Shown here piece after piece: positions 56,974 through 63,928 of a stretch of 64,000 bases of DNA; within the stretch, counting starts at the first letter, position 1, and each line of letters begins with the position of its first letter. Source of the stretch: a virus. The stretch is from IMG/VR virus record IMGVR_UViG_3300049215_000063, positions 1 through 64,000 of that record; one strand, written 5' to 3'. Below the pieces are notes generated by a model. That model had not been told where the DNA came from, ran no database searches, and worked only from the letters and a program-made list of their open reading frames with translations. The position numbers and the translations under genes were made by a program.

Positions 56974-57777
56974 AACATCACGTGCTTGCGACGGGGTATA
57001 GGTCGTAGCGGGGTGCATCGTGTTATTCCGCCACACAGACCCGACATGATGCAGATTGGCGCGAGCCTCCTCCCATTTGTTTTTCTTGCGTTTTTGCGCT
57101 TCCGTCGCTTCTGGCATTTTCTTGATTTTGTCGTCCATTTGGCCGGTCATCTGTCGCCACGTAGTTTGCGGAGTGATCGTTACTCTTAGGCGTCGGCCTA
57201 GCTGCCGTACCGCAGCTTCCATGGCCCGCATGAGATGAAATACACATGCGGTAGCCTGTCCCAAAGCAAGGCAGTTTCCGGCGTTTTTTATGTCTTCGAC
57301 GGTTGGCTTAAATTTGGTGGCGACAAGTTCGCCAAAAAGCTTGTCATTTCCGTAGAATTGAACGTCATCGTTCGGAACGCGAAAGAATTTCTGCGACGCC
57401 AGATCATCCTGCACCCTTGAGAGCAAATGCGTAATCGCTTGTACTATTGGCAATCTCTGAGCGGCGAATCTTGGAGAGATCAAAAGTGCTATGCGATCTA
57501 ATTCGGGGGTGACATTGCCCATCCCGGCCGCGACGCATGCCTCGCGCATTAAATCTAAGCCATAAGCAACGGCAAATGACACCTGCCTATCGGCGACCGG
57601 TTGTTCCCCAGGCTGCAATGGAGCCGGAAAACACAATATTTTTGCGTCGGACAGCGCGACAATCGCTTTGGCAAACTTCAATCCGTATTCATCCAGCATA
57701 TCCCACAGGCTCCATAGCCCGTGAGACTCGGGAAATAGTGGCGACGGGGGAGGCGTGGTTATGGGGGTTGTGGTCAC
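56929..57777 (-). CDS. HEPN-like domain protein
   Basis: A 282-residue protein from GTG 57777. C-terminal half is helical: LALGQATACVFHLMRAMEAA VRQLGRRL ... EEARANLHHVGSVWRNNTMH PATTYTPSQARDVLNAVRVF. W-R-N-N-T-M-H gives R-x4-H, the catalytic signature of HEPN ribonucleases, in the expected helix. HEPN proteins occur in toxin-antitoxin, abortive infection and exclusion systems. No obvious antitoxin partner. Its last codons overlap the IS remnant, so the native 3' end may have been altered. Confidence 0.65.
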   Translation of the reverse strand: MTTTPITTPPPSPLFPESHGLWSLWDMLDEYGLKFAKAIVALSDAKILCFPAPLQPGEQPVADRQVSFAVAYGLDLMREACVAAGMGNVTPELDRIALLISPRFAAQRLPIVQAITHLLSRVQDDLASQKFFRVPNDDVQFYGNDKLFGELVATKFKPTVEDIKNAGNCLALGQATACVFHLMRAMEAAVRQLGRRLRVTITPQTTWRQMTGQMDDKIKKMPEATEAQKRKKNKWEEARANLHHVGSVWRNNTMHPATTYTPSQARDVLNAVRVFMNGLCNL

Positions 57778-58661
57778 GGGAAAACCAGCGTTTTACCATT
57801 CCAGGCGCAATCTGGAATGTTCGATTTGATGTAGGCCAAAATCTCGGCGTCCAGCGGGGCGCGCTTGGCCTCGTAGTCGGCGTACAGCGGGGCGCGCTTG
57901 GCCTTGTATTCGGCGTCCAGCGCGGCAAGCTTGGCCTCGTAGTCGGCGTACAGCGGGGCGCGCTGGGCCTCGTAGTCGGCGTACAGCGGGACGCGCTTGG
58001 CCTCGTAGTCGGCGTCCAGCGGGACGCGCTTGGCCTCGTAGTCGGCGTCCAGCGCGGCGCGCTTGGCCTTGTATTCGGCGTCCAGCGGGGCGCGCTTGGC
58101 CTCGTAGTCGGCGTACAGCGGGACGCGCTTGGCCTCGTAGTCGGCGTCCAGCGCGGCAAGCTTGGCCTCGTAGTCGGCGTACAGCGGGGCGCGCTGGGCC
58201 TCGTAGTCGGCGTACAGCGGGACGCGCTTGGCCTCGTAGTCGGCGTACAGCGGGGCGCGCTGGGCCTCGTAGTCGGCGTCCAGCGGGACGCGCTTGGCCT
58301 CGTAGTCGGCGTCCAGCGGGGCGCGCTTGGCCTTGTATTCGGCGTCCAGCGCGGCAAGCTTGGCCTCGTAGTCGGCGTACAGCGCGGCGAGCTTGGCCTC
58401 GTAGTCGGCGTCCAGCGCGGCGAGCTTGGCTATCGCTTCACAACCGCCAAGATAGATCATATTATGAAGGCGGATAGCCACTTCATTTTTTGGCTTCTTA
58501 CGCTTCACATAATCTAGGCGCTCATTCACATCGTGCGATTCTTCGCACAATTGTTCATGGTGCAAGAACGCAAACCAACCTTTTGTGGGGCCGGTATAGT
58601 TGTAACGCCCTGGAAACAACGTGTTCTTGGACGTCTTGCGAGTTTTGCTGATCTTGGTCAT
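57774..58661 (-). CDS. Hendecad-repeat coiled-coil protein
   Basis: A 295-residue protein from ATG 58661 (AAGGA upstream). Residues 1-78 are unique (GRYNYTGPTKGWFAFLHHEQ LCEESHDVNERLDYVKRKKP). Then come about 18 units of 11 residues (consensus KRAPLDADYEA) and the C-terminal YIKSNIPDCAWNGKTLVFP. Eleven-residue periodicity predicts a long, slightly right-handed coiled coil; regular Pro in many units would kink it. Similar proteins occur in other phages with no known role. It overlaps the HEPN-like gene by GTGA. Confidence 0.75.
   Translation of the reverse strand: MTKISKTRKTSKNTLFPGRYNYTGPTKGWFAFLHHEQLCEESHDVNERLDYVKRKKPKNEVAIRLHNMIYLGGCEAIAKLAALDADYEAKLAALYADYEAKLAALDAEYKAKRAPLDADYEAKRVPLDADYEAQRAPLYADYEAKRVPLYADYEAQRAPLYADYEAKLAALDADYEAKRVPLYADYEAKRAPLDAEYKAKRAALDADYEAKRVPLDADYEAKRVPLYADYEAQRAPLYADYEAKLAALDAEYKAKRAPLYADYEAKRAPLDAEILAYIKSNIPDCAWNGKTLVFP
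57831..58427. repeat. About 18 tandem 33-bp repeats
   Basis: The unit is like GGCCTCGTAGTCGGCGTCCA plus GCGGGGCGCGCTT; each encodes one 11-residue unit of the minus-strand protein. Only a few sites vary, giving three recurring variants (L-A-A-L, R-A-P-L, R-V-P-L) with D-A/Y-A. Nearly identical units indicate recent slippage or unequal crossing-over. Confidence 0.95.
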
Positions 58662-58768
58662 GCCGTGGTCCTTCGTGGTGTTGCGGGGCGCCGCGCATTG
58701 CGGCGGTATTGATACTCGCCATGCTCGACGTGCAGGCCTTGCGGTGTTCGTGTGATCTTTGCGGGCAT
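58658..58768 (-). CDS. 36-residue protein
   Basis: MPAKITRTPQGLHVEHGEYQ YRRNARRPATPRRTTA, coupled to the repeat protein by ATGA, with GGAAAGG upstream. The compact start (T-x-x-G-L-H-V-E-H-G-E-Y) looks coding. In 58769-58911 only a small palindrome CGCCCTTTAGGGCG (58907-58920) is noticeable. Confidence 0.5.
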   Translation of the reverse strand: MPAKITRTPQGLHVEHGEYQYRRNARRPATPRRTTA

Positions 58769-58911
58769 GCATGGATCCTTTCCAAGCCGGTTACGAACTC
58801 TCGCCAGTCGTGGTGATAAGCGTGTTGCCTGAGCCGACGCCGGCCCACGGCCCGAAACATTCTCCGTGTCGGGGCGGAACGTCGCCCTCCTGTTGAGGAA
58901 ATCCTCGCCCT

Positions 58912-59406
58912 TTAGGGCGGGAAAGACGTTAACAAGATCCCGAGTCCCTTTGCAGCGGCGCGGAGTAGAGGTTCGACGGCACGATCTCCGATGCCCATCA
59001 AACAGGTCCCTTGCGCGGGCGATGAGCCGGGCAGCCCACTCGCGCCTATAAATTTGAGTTTCGGCGACACGAATAAAATGCCATCTGCCTTCGGCGCGAA
59101 CTGTTGCCACCACGGCGCCGATGTACGGTCCGGCGTCAGGGCGATGCCGTTGCCGTGATCAAAGAACTTCGCGAGCCATGGTGCGATGCCGTTCCGTGGC
59201 CCGAATGGCGGGTTGCACCAAATAAATCCATCCCAGGTTTTACAAAGACTGTCCGCGGTGATGTAAACGGTCGCAGAAATCCACGGTGTGATATCACGTC
59301 CTGGGCTGGCTACGTCCATATCGAACGTGCAGCCGAGCGCTTCGAACACGTGCGGCGGGGTATACCTCTCGTCTGATGCGCCGACGCTTTGTTCATGAAG
59401 GGCCAT
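58912..59406 (-). CDS. dam: Phage DNA N6-adenine methyltransferase (Dam type)
   Basis: A 164-residue protein. GASDERYTPPHVFEALGCTF DMDVASPG (start motif with Asp), WDGFIWCNPPFGPRNGIAPW (catalytic N-P-P-F), GIALTPDRTSAPWWQQF and GILFVSPKLKFIGASG fit phage Dam of the PF05869 type, which methylates adenine and protects the genome. TGATG overlap with the nuclease gene. Confidence 0.88.
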   Translation of the reverse strand: MALHEQSVGASDERYTPPHVFEALGCTFDMDVASPGRDITPWISATVYITADSLCKTWDGFIWCNPPFGPRNGIAPWLAKFFDHGNGIALTPDRTSAPWWQQFAPKADGILFVSPKLKFIGASGLPGSSPAQGTCLMGIGDRAVEPLLRAAAKGLGILLTSFPP

Positions 59407-59837
59407 CAGCGGTTCTCCCTCTCCGCCGTCACCACCATCCGCATGGTGATCAGATCGCCCCTGGCGGCATAGAGCTTCTGGCAAATCAGGAACGGACTCT
59501 TGTCGAGCGCGTACCAGAACGGCAGCTCGCCGACCTTGTGTTGCTCGGCATGACAGCCGTGTGGACCACCGCATAAGGGCAGCGCCCACTTATCGGATGG
59601 TTTCTTGCCCTTGGCGCCGAACTTGCCGTGCGTGGCTGAATTCAGGCGGACATGGGCGGCTTCCCCGGCCGGATCCTGGCCGCAACGCAGGCAGGGGCAC
59701 TGCCGCACCATGGCGAGATAGGCCGGGTCGGCGTCGGATTGCCGGCGCGGTTGTTGTTTGCGCGCGGGCGGGAGGTCGCGTTTTAGGAGCGCGCCGTAGT
59801 CGGCGGGGCGGGCGATGCGTTGGGGGCGAGGGGTCAT
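59406..59837 (-). CDS. DUF968-like HNH nuclease
   Basis: A 143-residue protein. AYLAMVRQCPCLRCGQDPAG EAAHVRLNSATHGKFGAKGK KPSDKWALPLCGGPHGCHAE QHKVGELPFWY: paired cysteines, A-A-H-V-R, P-S-D-K-W-x-x-P-L-C, and C-H-x-x-Q-H form the treble-clef HNH pattern of DUF968-type recombination nucleases, which may process Holliday junctions or single-strand DNA. Confidence 0.8.
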   Translation of the reverse strand: MTPRPQRIARPADYGALLKRDLPPARKQQPRRQSDADPAYLAMVRQCPCLRCGQDPAGEAAHVRLNSATHGKFGAKGKKPSDKWALPLCGGPHGCHAEQHKVGELPFWYALDKSPFLICQKLYAARGDLITMRMVVTAERENR

Positions 59838-60034
59838 TTGGTTTCCCAAATCTGAAAAGCGGCCAGGTCGTCATCGTCCATCATCCGGCAGACATCGGCG
59901 GATGACATTGCTCCACCTTGAATGAAAAGGTTGGCGCGCACGACAGCGATTGTTGCGGCAGCATGGCGTGGTGACGGAAGGGCTTCTAAGATCGTCATAA
60001 TCTGGGCTGCGGCGCTATTTGTCGTGTTGCTCAT
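59834..60034 (-). CDS. Small hypothetical protein
   Basis: A 66-residue protein from ATG 60034 (GGAAG upstream): AQIMTILEALPSPRHAAATI AVVRANLFIQGGAMSSADVC RMMDDDDL. Helical, overlaps the nuclease gene by ATGA. Unknown function. Confidence 0.6.
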   Translation of the reverse strand: MSNTTNSAAAQIMTILEALPSPRHAAATIAVVRANLFIQGGAMSSADVCRMMDDDDLAAFQIWETK

Positions 60035-60047
60035 GTTGGGCTTCCGT

Positions 60048-60293
60048 TTAGGTGTTTGATTCACGATAGGGTGTGCCGGGTGAGGGGGCTGTCACGGTGA
60101 ATTGGCGCGTTGGCTTCGGCGCGCGCGGCTTCTTTACGTCAACGCCTTCGGTCTGCCAGTCAGGAAACGGGCGCTCATCTTCGCATAGCCACCATCGCTT
60201 TTCCAGCCCGCTTTCAGGAAGGCCAGCGGCATCGCCCTCAGCGATCCACTCTTTCCAAAAGTCCATCGGGCAGGTGCCAACAAGGTCAACCAT
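60048..60293 (-). CDS. Small Trp-rich hypothetical protein
   Basis: An 81-residue protein: MVDLVGTCPMDFWKEWIAEG DAAGLPESGLEKRWWLCEDE RPFPDWQTEGVDVKK, then a basic tail. C-P-M-D-F-W-x-x-W-I-A-E-G-D recurs in small alphaproteobacterial phage proteins. GGAGG lies upstream. Function unknown. Confidence 0.65.
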   Translation of the reverse strand: MVDLVGTCPMDFWKEWIAEGDAAGLPESGLEKRWWLCEDERPFPDWQTEGVDVKKPRAPKPTRQFTVTAPSPGTPYRESNT

Positions 60294-60531
60294 GATTAAC
60301 TGCCTCCGAAGGCTCAGCCTTTTTCTTGGCGGCTTCCATTTCCTGCCGGATCTGATCGCCCTCACGTGAACCAAAATCTGTATTTCCGACAATCTCCGCC
60401 GCCGGCCTTGCCTCGACGACCGCATAACGATCCCGCCATGACTTCGCTGTCGCAGTGAGGCCTCGGTCTTCGGCCGTCTGAGCGCGGGCAGCGATCATGT
60501 CGAGGGCGCTGGATTTTTGGGCGGGGGTCAT
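60286..60531 (-). CDS. Small helical hypothetical protein
   Basis: An 81-residue protein: MTPAQKSSALDMIAARAQTA EDRGLTATAKSWRDRYAVVE...GDQIRQEMEAAKKKAEPSEA. Two long helices. Overlaps both neighbours (8 bp and ATGA). Unknown. Confidence 0.65.
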   Translation of the reverse strand: MTPAQKSSALDMIAARAQTAEDRGLTATAKSWRDRYAVVEARPAAEIVGNTDFGSREGDQIRQEMEAAKKKAEPSEAVNHG

Positions 60532-61388
60532 CGAAGGTGAACCGGCGCTGCAACGGAGAAACCAGCTGCGGCCTTATGGCCACCACCACCAAATTGCCGC
60601 GCAACTGCGCTCACATCGAAGTCGCCGCGTGATCGAAGCGAGTACTGATACCGGGCGCCTTCCACCTCAAAATAGCAGGCACCAAAGGCGCATGCGCGTT
60701 CGGCAAGCTCACCGGCCACTTCGCTTGCAGCAAAGTACGGCGCGTTGGCGATGAAGATCGGGTGCCCGGCGAGCGTTGCCGCGTACGCATTGTTTTTAAG
60801 TTCCTCGACGCGGAGGCGGTAGTAGCGCTGAATTGAGCGGCCTTCCTCGATCAGGCGCTCGACGCCGCAATCAACCAACCGATCCCATATTTCGAATTGT
60901 TGCGGATAGGATCGCAGCGCTATCGTGAATTCGTCGCCGTTTGGCAACCGCTTTCGCCACAGGTCGCGATCTTGCACATATTCGATGAAATCCGGCCGGT
61001 CCCCGCCGATGAACCAATCCCACGCCATTGCGGCACCGCTGCGGTTCATGTCGAACAGTGCGAACATGTTGTTGCCGGCGCCGTCAATACTCGCGGCGTC
61101 GCGATGATCGAATGTCAGTGGCGGTGGGTCAATGTCGGCTAGGTCGTCCTGCGCCGTCTTATGATGGTCCAAAATCAGGATCGAACTTGCGGCCTTTGCC
61201 ATCGCGTCCAGCACTGGGCGCTTGTAGCTAAAATCGACAAAAATCACATCGCGGCATTCATGCGGCGGCGGTTCCGTCTGATAGATGCCGGGGTAGAAAT
61301 CAATATCACCGCCAAACGCCTTTCGAAGGCACCATGCGGCGGCAAAACCGTCGTCGCAACCGCCGTGGTAAATGCAAAGTGGTTTCAT
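60528..61388 (-). CDS. DHH-family phosphoesterase
   Basis: A 286-residue protein. MKPLCIYHGGCDDGFAAAWC (metal site), VIFVDFSYKRPVLDAM, SILILDHHKTAQDDL (the DHH motif) and C-terminal RQFGGGGHKAAAGFSV (DHHA1 G-G-G-H). These hydrolyse short RNA, pAp or cyclic dinucleotide products with Mn. In a phage it could recycle nucleotides or degrade cyclic-nucleotide alarm signals; the latter is speculative. AAGGAACGGAAC upstream. Confidence 0.85.
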   Translation of the reverse strand: MKPLCIYHGGCDDGFAAAWCLRKAFGGDIDFYPGIYQTEPPPHECRDVIFVDFSYKRPVLDAMAKAASSILILDHHKTAQDDLADIDPPPLTFDHRDAASIDGAGNNMFALFDMNRSGAAMAWDWFIGGDRPDFIEYVQDRDLWRKRLPNGDEFTIALRSYPQQFEIWDRLVDCGVERLIEEGRSIQRYYRLRVEELKNNAYAATLAGHPIFIANAPYFAASEVAGELAERACAFGACYFEVEGARYQYSLRSRGDFDVSAVARQFGGGGHKAAAGFSVAAPVHLR

Positions 61389-61677
61389 TGTTCCGTTCCT
61401 TTTGTATGACCGCCCGAACGCAAAACACCACCAAAAAACCTCAGAAAAACAGACGGCGCCCCTCGCTAGTTTAAGTCTCTCCCTTGGCGAGAGGCGCCGC
61501 CGTGGGCGGAATGTCAGGCTCCGCCGCATGGGAAACAGGCAGCTCCACTATTTCTGTGAGGGTTGGAACCTCGATCCAAATCCGGGCGCCGCCCCGCCCG
61601 GCAATCCATTGGGAATTATATACTTGACTCCCTCGATTTTCCCGGCTAGAGTTTAGCGATGGATTGAGGGGTTGGCC

Positions 61678-62598
61678 ATGTCCAAGAGCACGATTTCGAC
61701 CTTCCAACTTTTCGAAATGTTCCCCGATCAAGAAACGGCCCGGACCTACCTCGAAGGCCGGCTGTGGCCGAATGGCCCGCGCTGCCCGGTTTGCGGCCTT
61801 GGCGAGCGGATCACGGCGCGGGCCAGCGGTTTCTACCGCTGCAACCAATGCAAGGAAGACTTCACGGTGCGGACCGGCACAATCTTCGAGCGCAGCCATG
61901 TTCCGCTGCACAAATGGGTTTACGCGATGTACCTGCTTGTGACGGCCCGCAAAGGCATCTCTAGCATGCAACTCGCCAAGGAAATCGGGATTACCCAAAA
62001 GTCGGCTTGGTTCGTCCTGCACCGCTTGCGCGAAGCTTGCGGCGGTCGCGATCTCACGAAGCTTGCCGGCATTATCGAAATCGATGAGACCTTCGTCGGC
62101 GGCAAGGAAGCCAACAAGCACGAAAGCAAGAAGCTCCATGCCGGGCGCGGCACGGTCGGCAAGACGCCGGTTCTCGGCATGCGCGAGCGGGGCGGCCGGA
62201 CGGTCGCCATGCCGATCGCCGGCACTGACAAGGCAACGATCCAAGCCACGATCTTGCAGAATGTTGAGGTTGGCTCGACCATTCACACGGACGAAGCCGG
62301 GGCCTATGTTGGCGTTGCCGGTCTGTCCTTCGATCACGATACGGTCAATCACAGCCAAGGCGAATACGTCCGTGACGATGTGACCACGAACGGCATCGAG
62401 AGCGTCTTCGCTGTTATGAAGCGCGGCATCTATGGCGTCTATCACCATACCAGCCAAAAGCATCTTGGCCGCTACGTTGACGAATTTTCCTTCCGCTTGA
62501 ACGAAGGCAACGTCAAGAACCATACCTTGACTCGGCTCGACAGCTTCGTGGACGGGGTTGCCGGTAAGCGGCTGACTTACAAGGCGCTGATCCAATGA
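61678..62598 (+). CDS. IS1595-family transposase
   Basis: A 306-residue protein. Zinc ribbon CPVCGLGERITARASGFYRC NQCKEDFTVRTGTIFERSHV; HTH KKGISSMQLAKEIGITQKSA in slightly varied form; catalytic DDNK: GIIEIDETFVGG, IHTDEAGAYVG, N-G-I-E-S-V-F-A-V-M-K-R-G-I-Y-G-V-Y-H and RYVDEFSFRLNEG. It cuts and joins the terminal repeats. ATG 61678 chosen over TTG 61672. Appears functional. Confidence 0.93.
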   Translation: MSKSTISTFQLFEMFPDQETARTYLEGRLWPNGPRCPVCGLGERITARASGFYRCNQCKEDFTVRTGTIFERSHVPLHKWVYAMYLLVTARKGISSMQLAKEIGITQKSAWFVLHRLREACGGRDLTKLAGIIEIDETFVGGKEANKHESKKLHAGRGTVGKTPVLGMRERGGRTVAMPIAGTDKATIQATILQNVEVGSTIHTDEAGAYVGVAGLSFDHDTVNHSQGEYVRDDVTTNGIESVFAVMKRGIYGVYHHTSQKHLGRYVDEFSFRLNEGNVKNHTLTRLDSFVDGVAGKRLTYKALIQ

Positions 62599-62762
62599 CG
62601 AAACAAACGCCACCAAAAGAACTAGACGCGATTGCGGATGTGGTGCTCGCTTATCGGCCGAAGCCGAAGACGAAACCAGCCAAAAAGCGCCGGAAAATGC
62701 AGAAACGGATAATAGCCGCTCAAGCCTCTGGCGAGGGTAAACATCTTCGGAAAGGAGGTTGA
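62595..62762 (+). CDS. Small basic IS passenger protein
   Basis: A 55-residue protein, ATGA-coupled to the transposase: MTKQTPPKELDAIADVVLAY, then a Lys/Arg-rich tail (KPAKKRRKMQKRII). Small basic downstream proteins are typical of IS1595 members; the deleted copy at 56302 retains the end of a different one. Role in transposition unknown. Confidence 0.65.
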   Translation: MTKQTPPKELDAIADVVLAYRPKPKTKPAKKRRKMQKRIIAAQASGEGKHLRKGG

Positions 62763-62877
62763 GAGTAGTTGTCATTTGAAGATTGCTATTAGAGTTAGAG
62801 CCAACAGCGAAACGATCAGAAACCCGACAAGTCTTCGGCGGCTCCTTCGGATCATATTTGCATAAGGGCCTTCTGCC

Positions 62878-63630
62878 TTGGGCCACAAGAAAATTGATCC
62901 CCACCAAAAACTAGAATCTCTGGAGCGATGGTCGGCACGCGCGACGCTCGCGATTCTATTGGGAATTTTTATTGAAATTGGCTCGTTGTTCTGGTTCCAG
63001 CATGATCCTGTCGAAAGGCTTATCGGCGTAATTGCAAATGCATTGATAGGCATCGGTTTGGTCGTCGAATACATTGCCATCCTGAGGGCTATTGTTGCAT
63101 CTGGCGACGCCAACAGAGAATCCGATGAAAAGATCGCCGAAGCGAATGAGCGCGCGGCACAGGCCGATCTTGCCAGAGCCGAGCTTGAAGACAAGTTGCG
63201 CCCAAGAGAATTAAACCAAGCACAATGGGACTTTATCCAAGAACTTACCGGCCAGTTCGAGCAGGTGAACATCGGGTATGAAACTGATGCTGAAACGCGA
63301 TGGTATGCCATGGAGGTCCAAAAGGCATTTTTCGCGGCTGGAATTAGGGTCGCGCTATATCCGCGCGCTGCCGATGTCCACAGTTTCGGGACGCTCATAT
63401 ATGAGCCGCAAGGATTTGACGGAGCGCAGCCAAGAACGGTCGCCCCGCTAGTAGAAATCTTTCGAAGAGGCGATATACCGCCAGAGCGCGTATCGCTTGC
63501 CGTAATAACATCGCCACCAACTGATATGACAGCGCCATCGGAATTTCCGATGATCATTCTAGGAGGCAGATTCCTGGTCGCTCCCGCTTGGAGCCCACCG
63601 AGAAGTACCAAAACGAAAACGGCCGAATAA
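62878..63630 (+). CDS. Two-helix membrane protein with coiled coil and sensor-like domain (IS passenger)
   Basis: About 250 residues from TTG 62878; start uncertain. Two membrane helices (ATLAILLGIFIEIGSLFWF and LIGVIANALIGIGLVVEYIA), a coiled coil (DEKIAEANERAAQADLARAE LEDKL), then RELNQAQWDFIQELTGQFEQ and FGTLIYEPQGFDGAQPRTVA. Proteins with this layout are common, uncharacterised bacterial membrane proteins. It is cargo of the element and not needed for transposition. Confidence 0.7.
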   Translation: MGHKKIDPHQKLESLERWSARATLAILLGIFIEIGSLFWFQHDPVERLIGVIANALIGIGLVVEYIAILRAIVASGDANRESDEKIAEANERAAQADLARAELEDKLRPRELNQAQWDFIQELTGQFEQVNIGYETDAETRWYAMEVQKAFFAAGIRVALYPRAADVHSFGTLIYEPQGFDGAQPRTVAPLVEIFRRGDIPPERVSLAVITSPPTDMTAPSEFPMIILGGRFLVAPAWSPPRSTKTKTAE

Positions 63631-63867
63631 ATTGCGAACGTCAGCCTGTCACGCCAGCATGGCCATAGCCCTCCCCCGCAAAGGGAGTCAAGTATATAAT
63701 TCCCAATCCATTCACATTGTAGAATGCGGGGGCCATTCAATGGCTTCCACCATCGAAGCGCGCCGGTTCGGTCCACATTGGTGCCAATGATCGCGTTGAC
63801 TTGTTCAAGTTCGTCGTGACTGATTGTTACAATCGCCATCGGTCTATTCCTCATCATCAGCTTGCAC

Positions 63868-63903
63868 GGCGGGGCTCCGTTAAGGAGGAACCGAAGCCCC
63901 GCC
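63868..63903 (-). other. Intercistronic GC hairpin
   Basis: GGCGGGGCT (63868-63876) pairs perfectly with AGCCCCGCC (63895-63903). No T-run follows, so it is more likely an mRNA stability or attenuation element than a terminator. It lies between two leftward genes. Confidence 0.55.
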
Positions 63904-63928
63904 GCCTGTTGGGCCGGGAACGGGGGCG

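Larger units (their letters stand above)
61611..63704 (+). mobile_element. Complete IS1595-family element with passenger genes
   Basis: 2,094 bp bounded by identical 23-bp inverted repeats (61611-61633 and 63682-63704, beginning GGGAATTATATACTTGACTC) and flanked by the 8-bp duplication AATCCATT (61603-61610 and 63705-63712). It contains the transposase and two additional genes in the same direction, as in passenger-bearing members of the family. Confidence 0.95.
61471..63839 (-). pseudogene. Small gene interrupted by the IS1595 element
   Basis: The 5' part (63839-63713) reads MAIVTISHDELEQVNAIIGT NVDRTGALRWWKPLNGPRIL QCEWI. Removing the element and one 8-bp duplicate joins this in frame to AGRGGARIWIEVPTLTEIVE LPVSHAAEPDIPPT... 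ending at 61471. The intact protein would have about 88 residues. GAGGAA lies before the ATG. Function unknown; part of the same leftward set as the DHH gene. Confidence 0.85.

Noticed and set aside
57831-58427. CRISPR array in the 33-bp repeats
   Set aside because: No unique spacers; units are coding.
57537-58517. Plus-strand frame of GVQRGALGLVVGVQR-type repeats
   Set aside because: Shadow of the 33-bp repeats; the minus frame has a proper ribosome site, unique N-terminus and C-terminal cap.
62772-63857. 361-codon minus-strand frame across the IS cargo
   Set aside because: It fuses the interrupted gene's 5' end to antisense of the cargo; removal of the IS gives a better in-frame protein.
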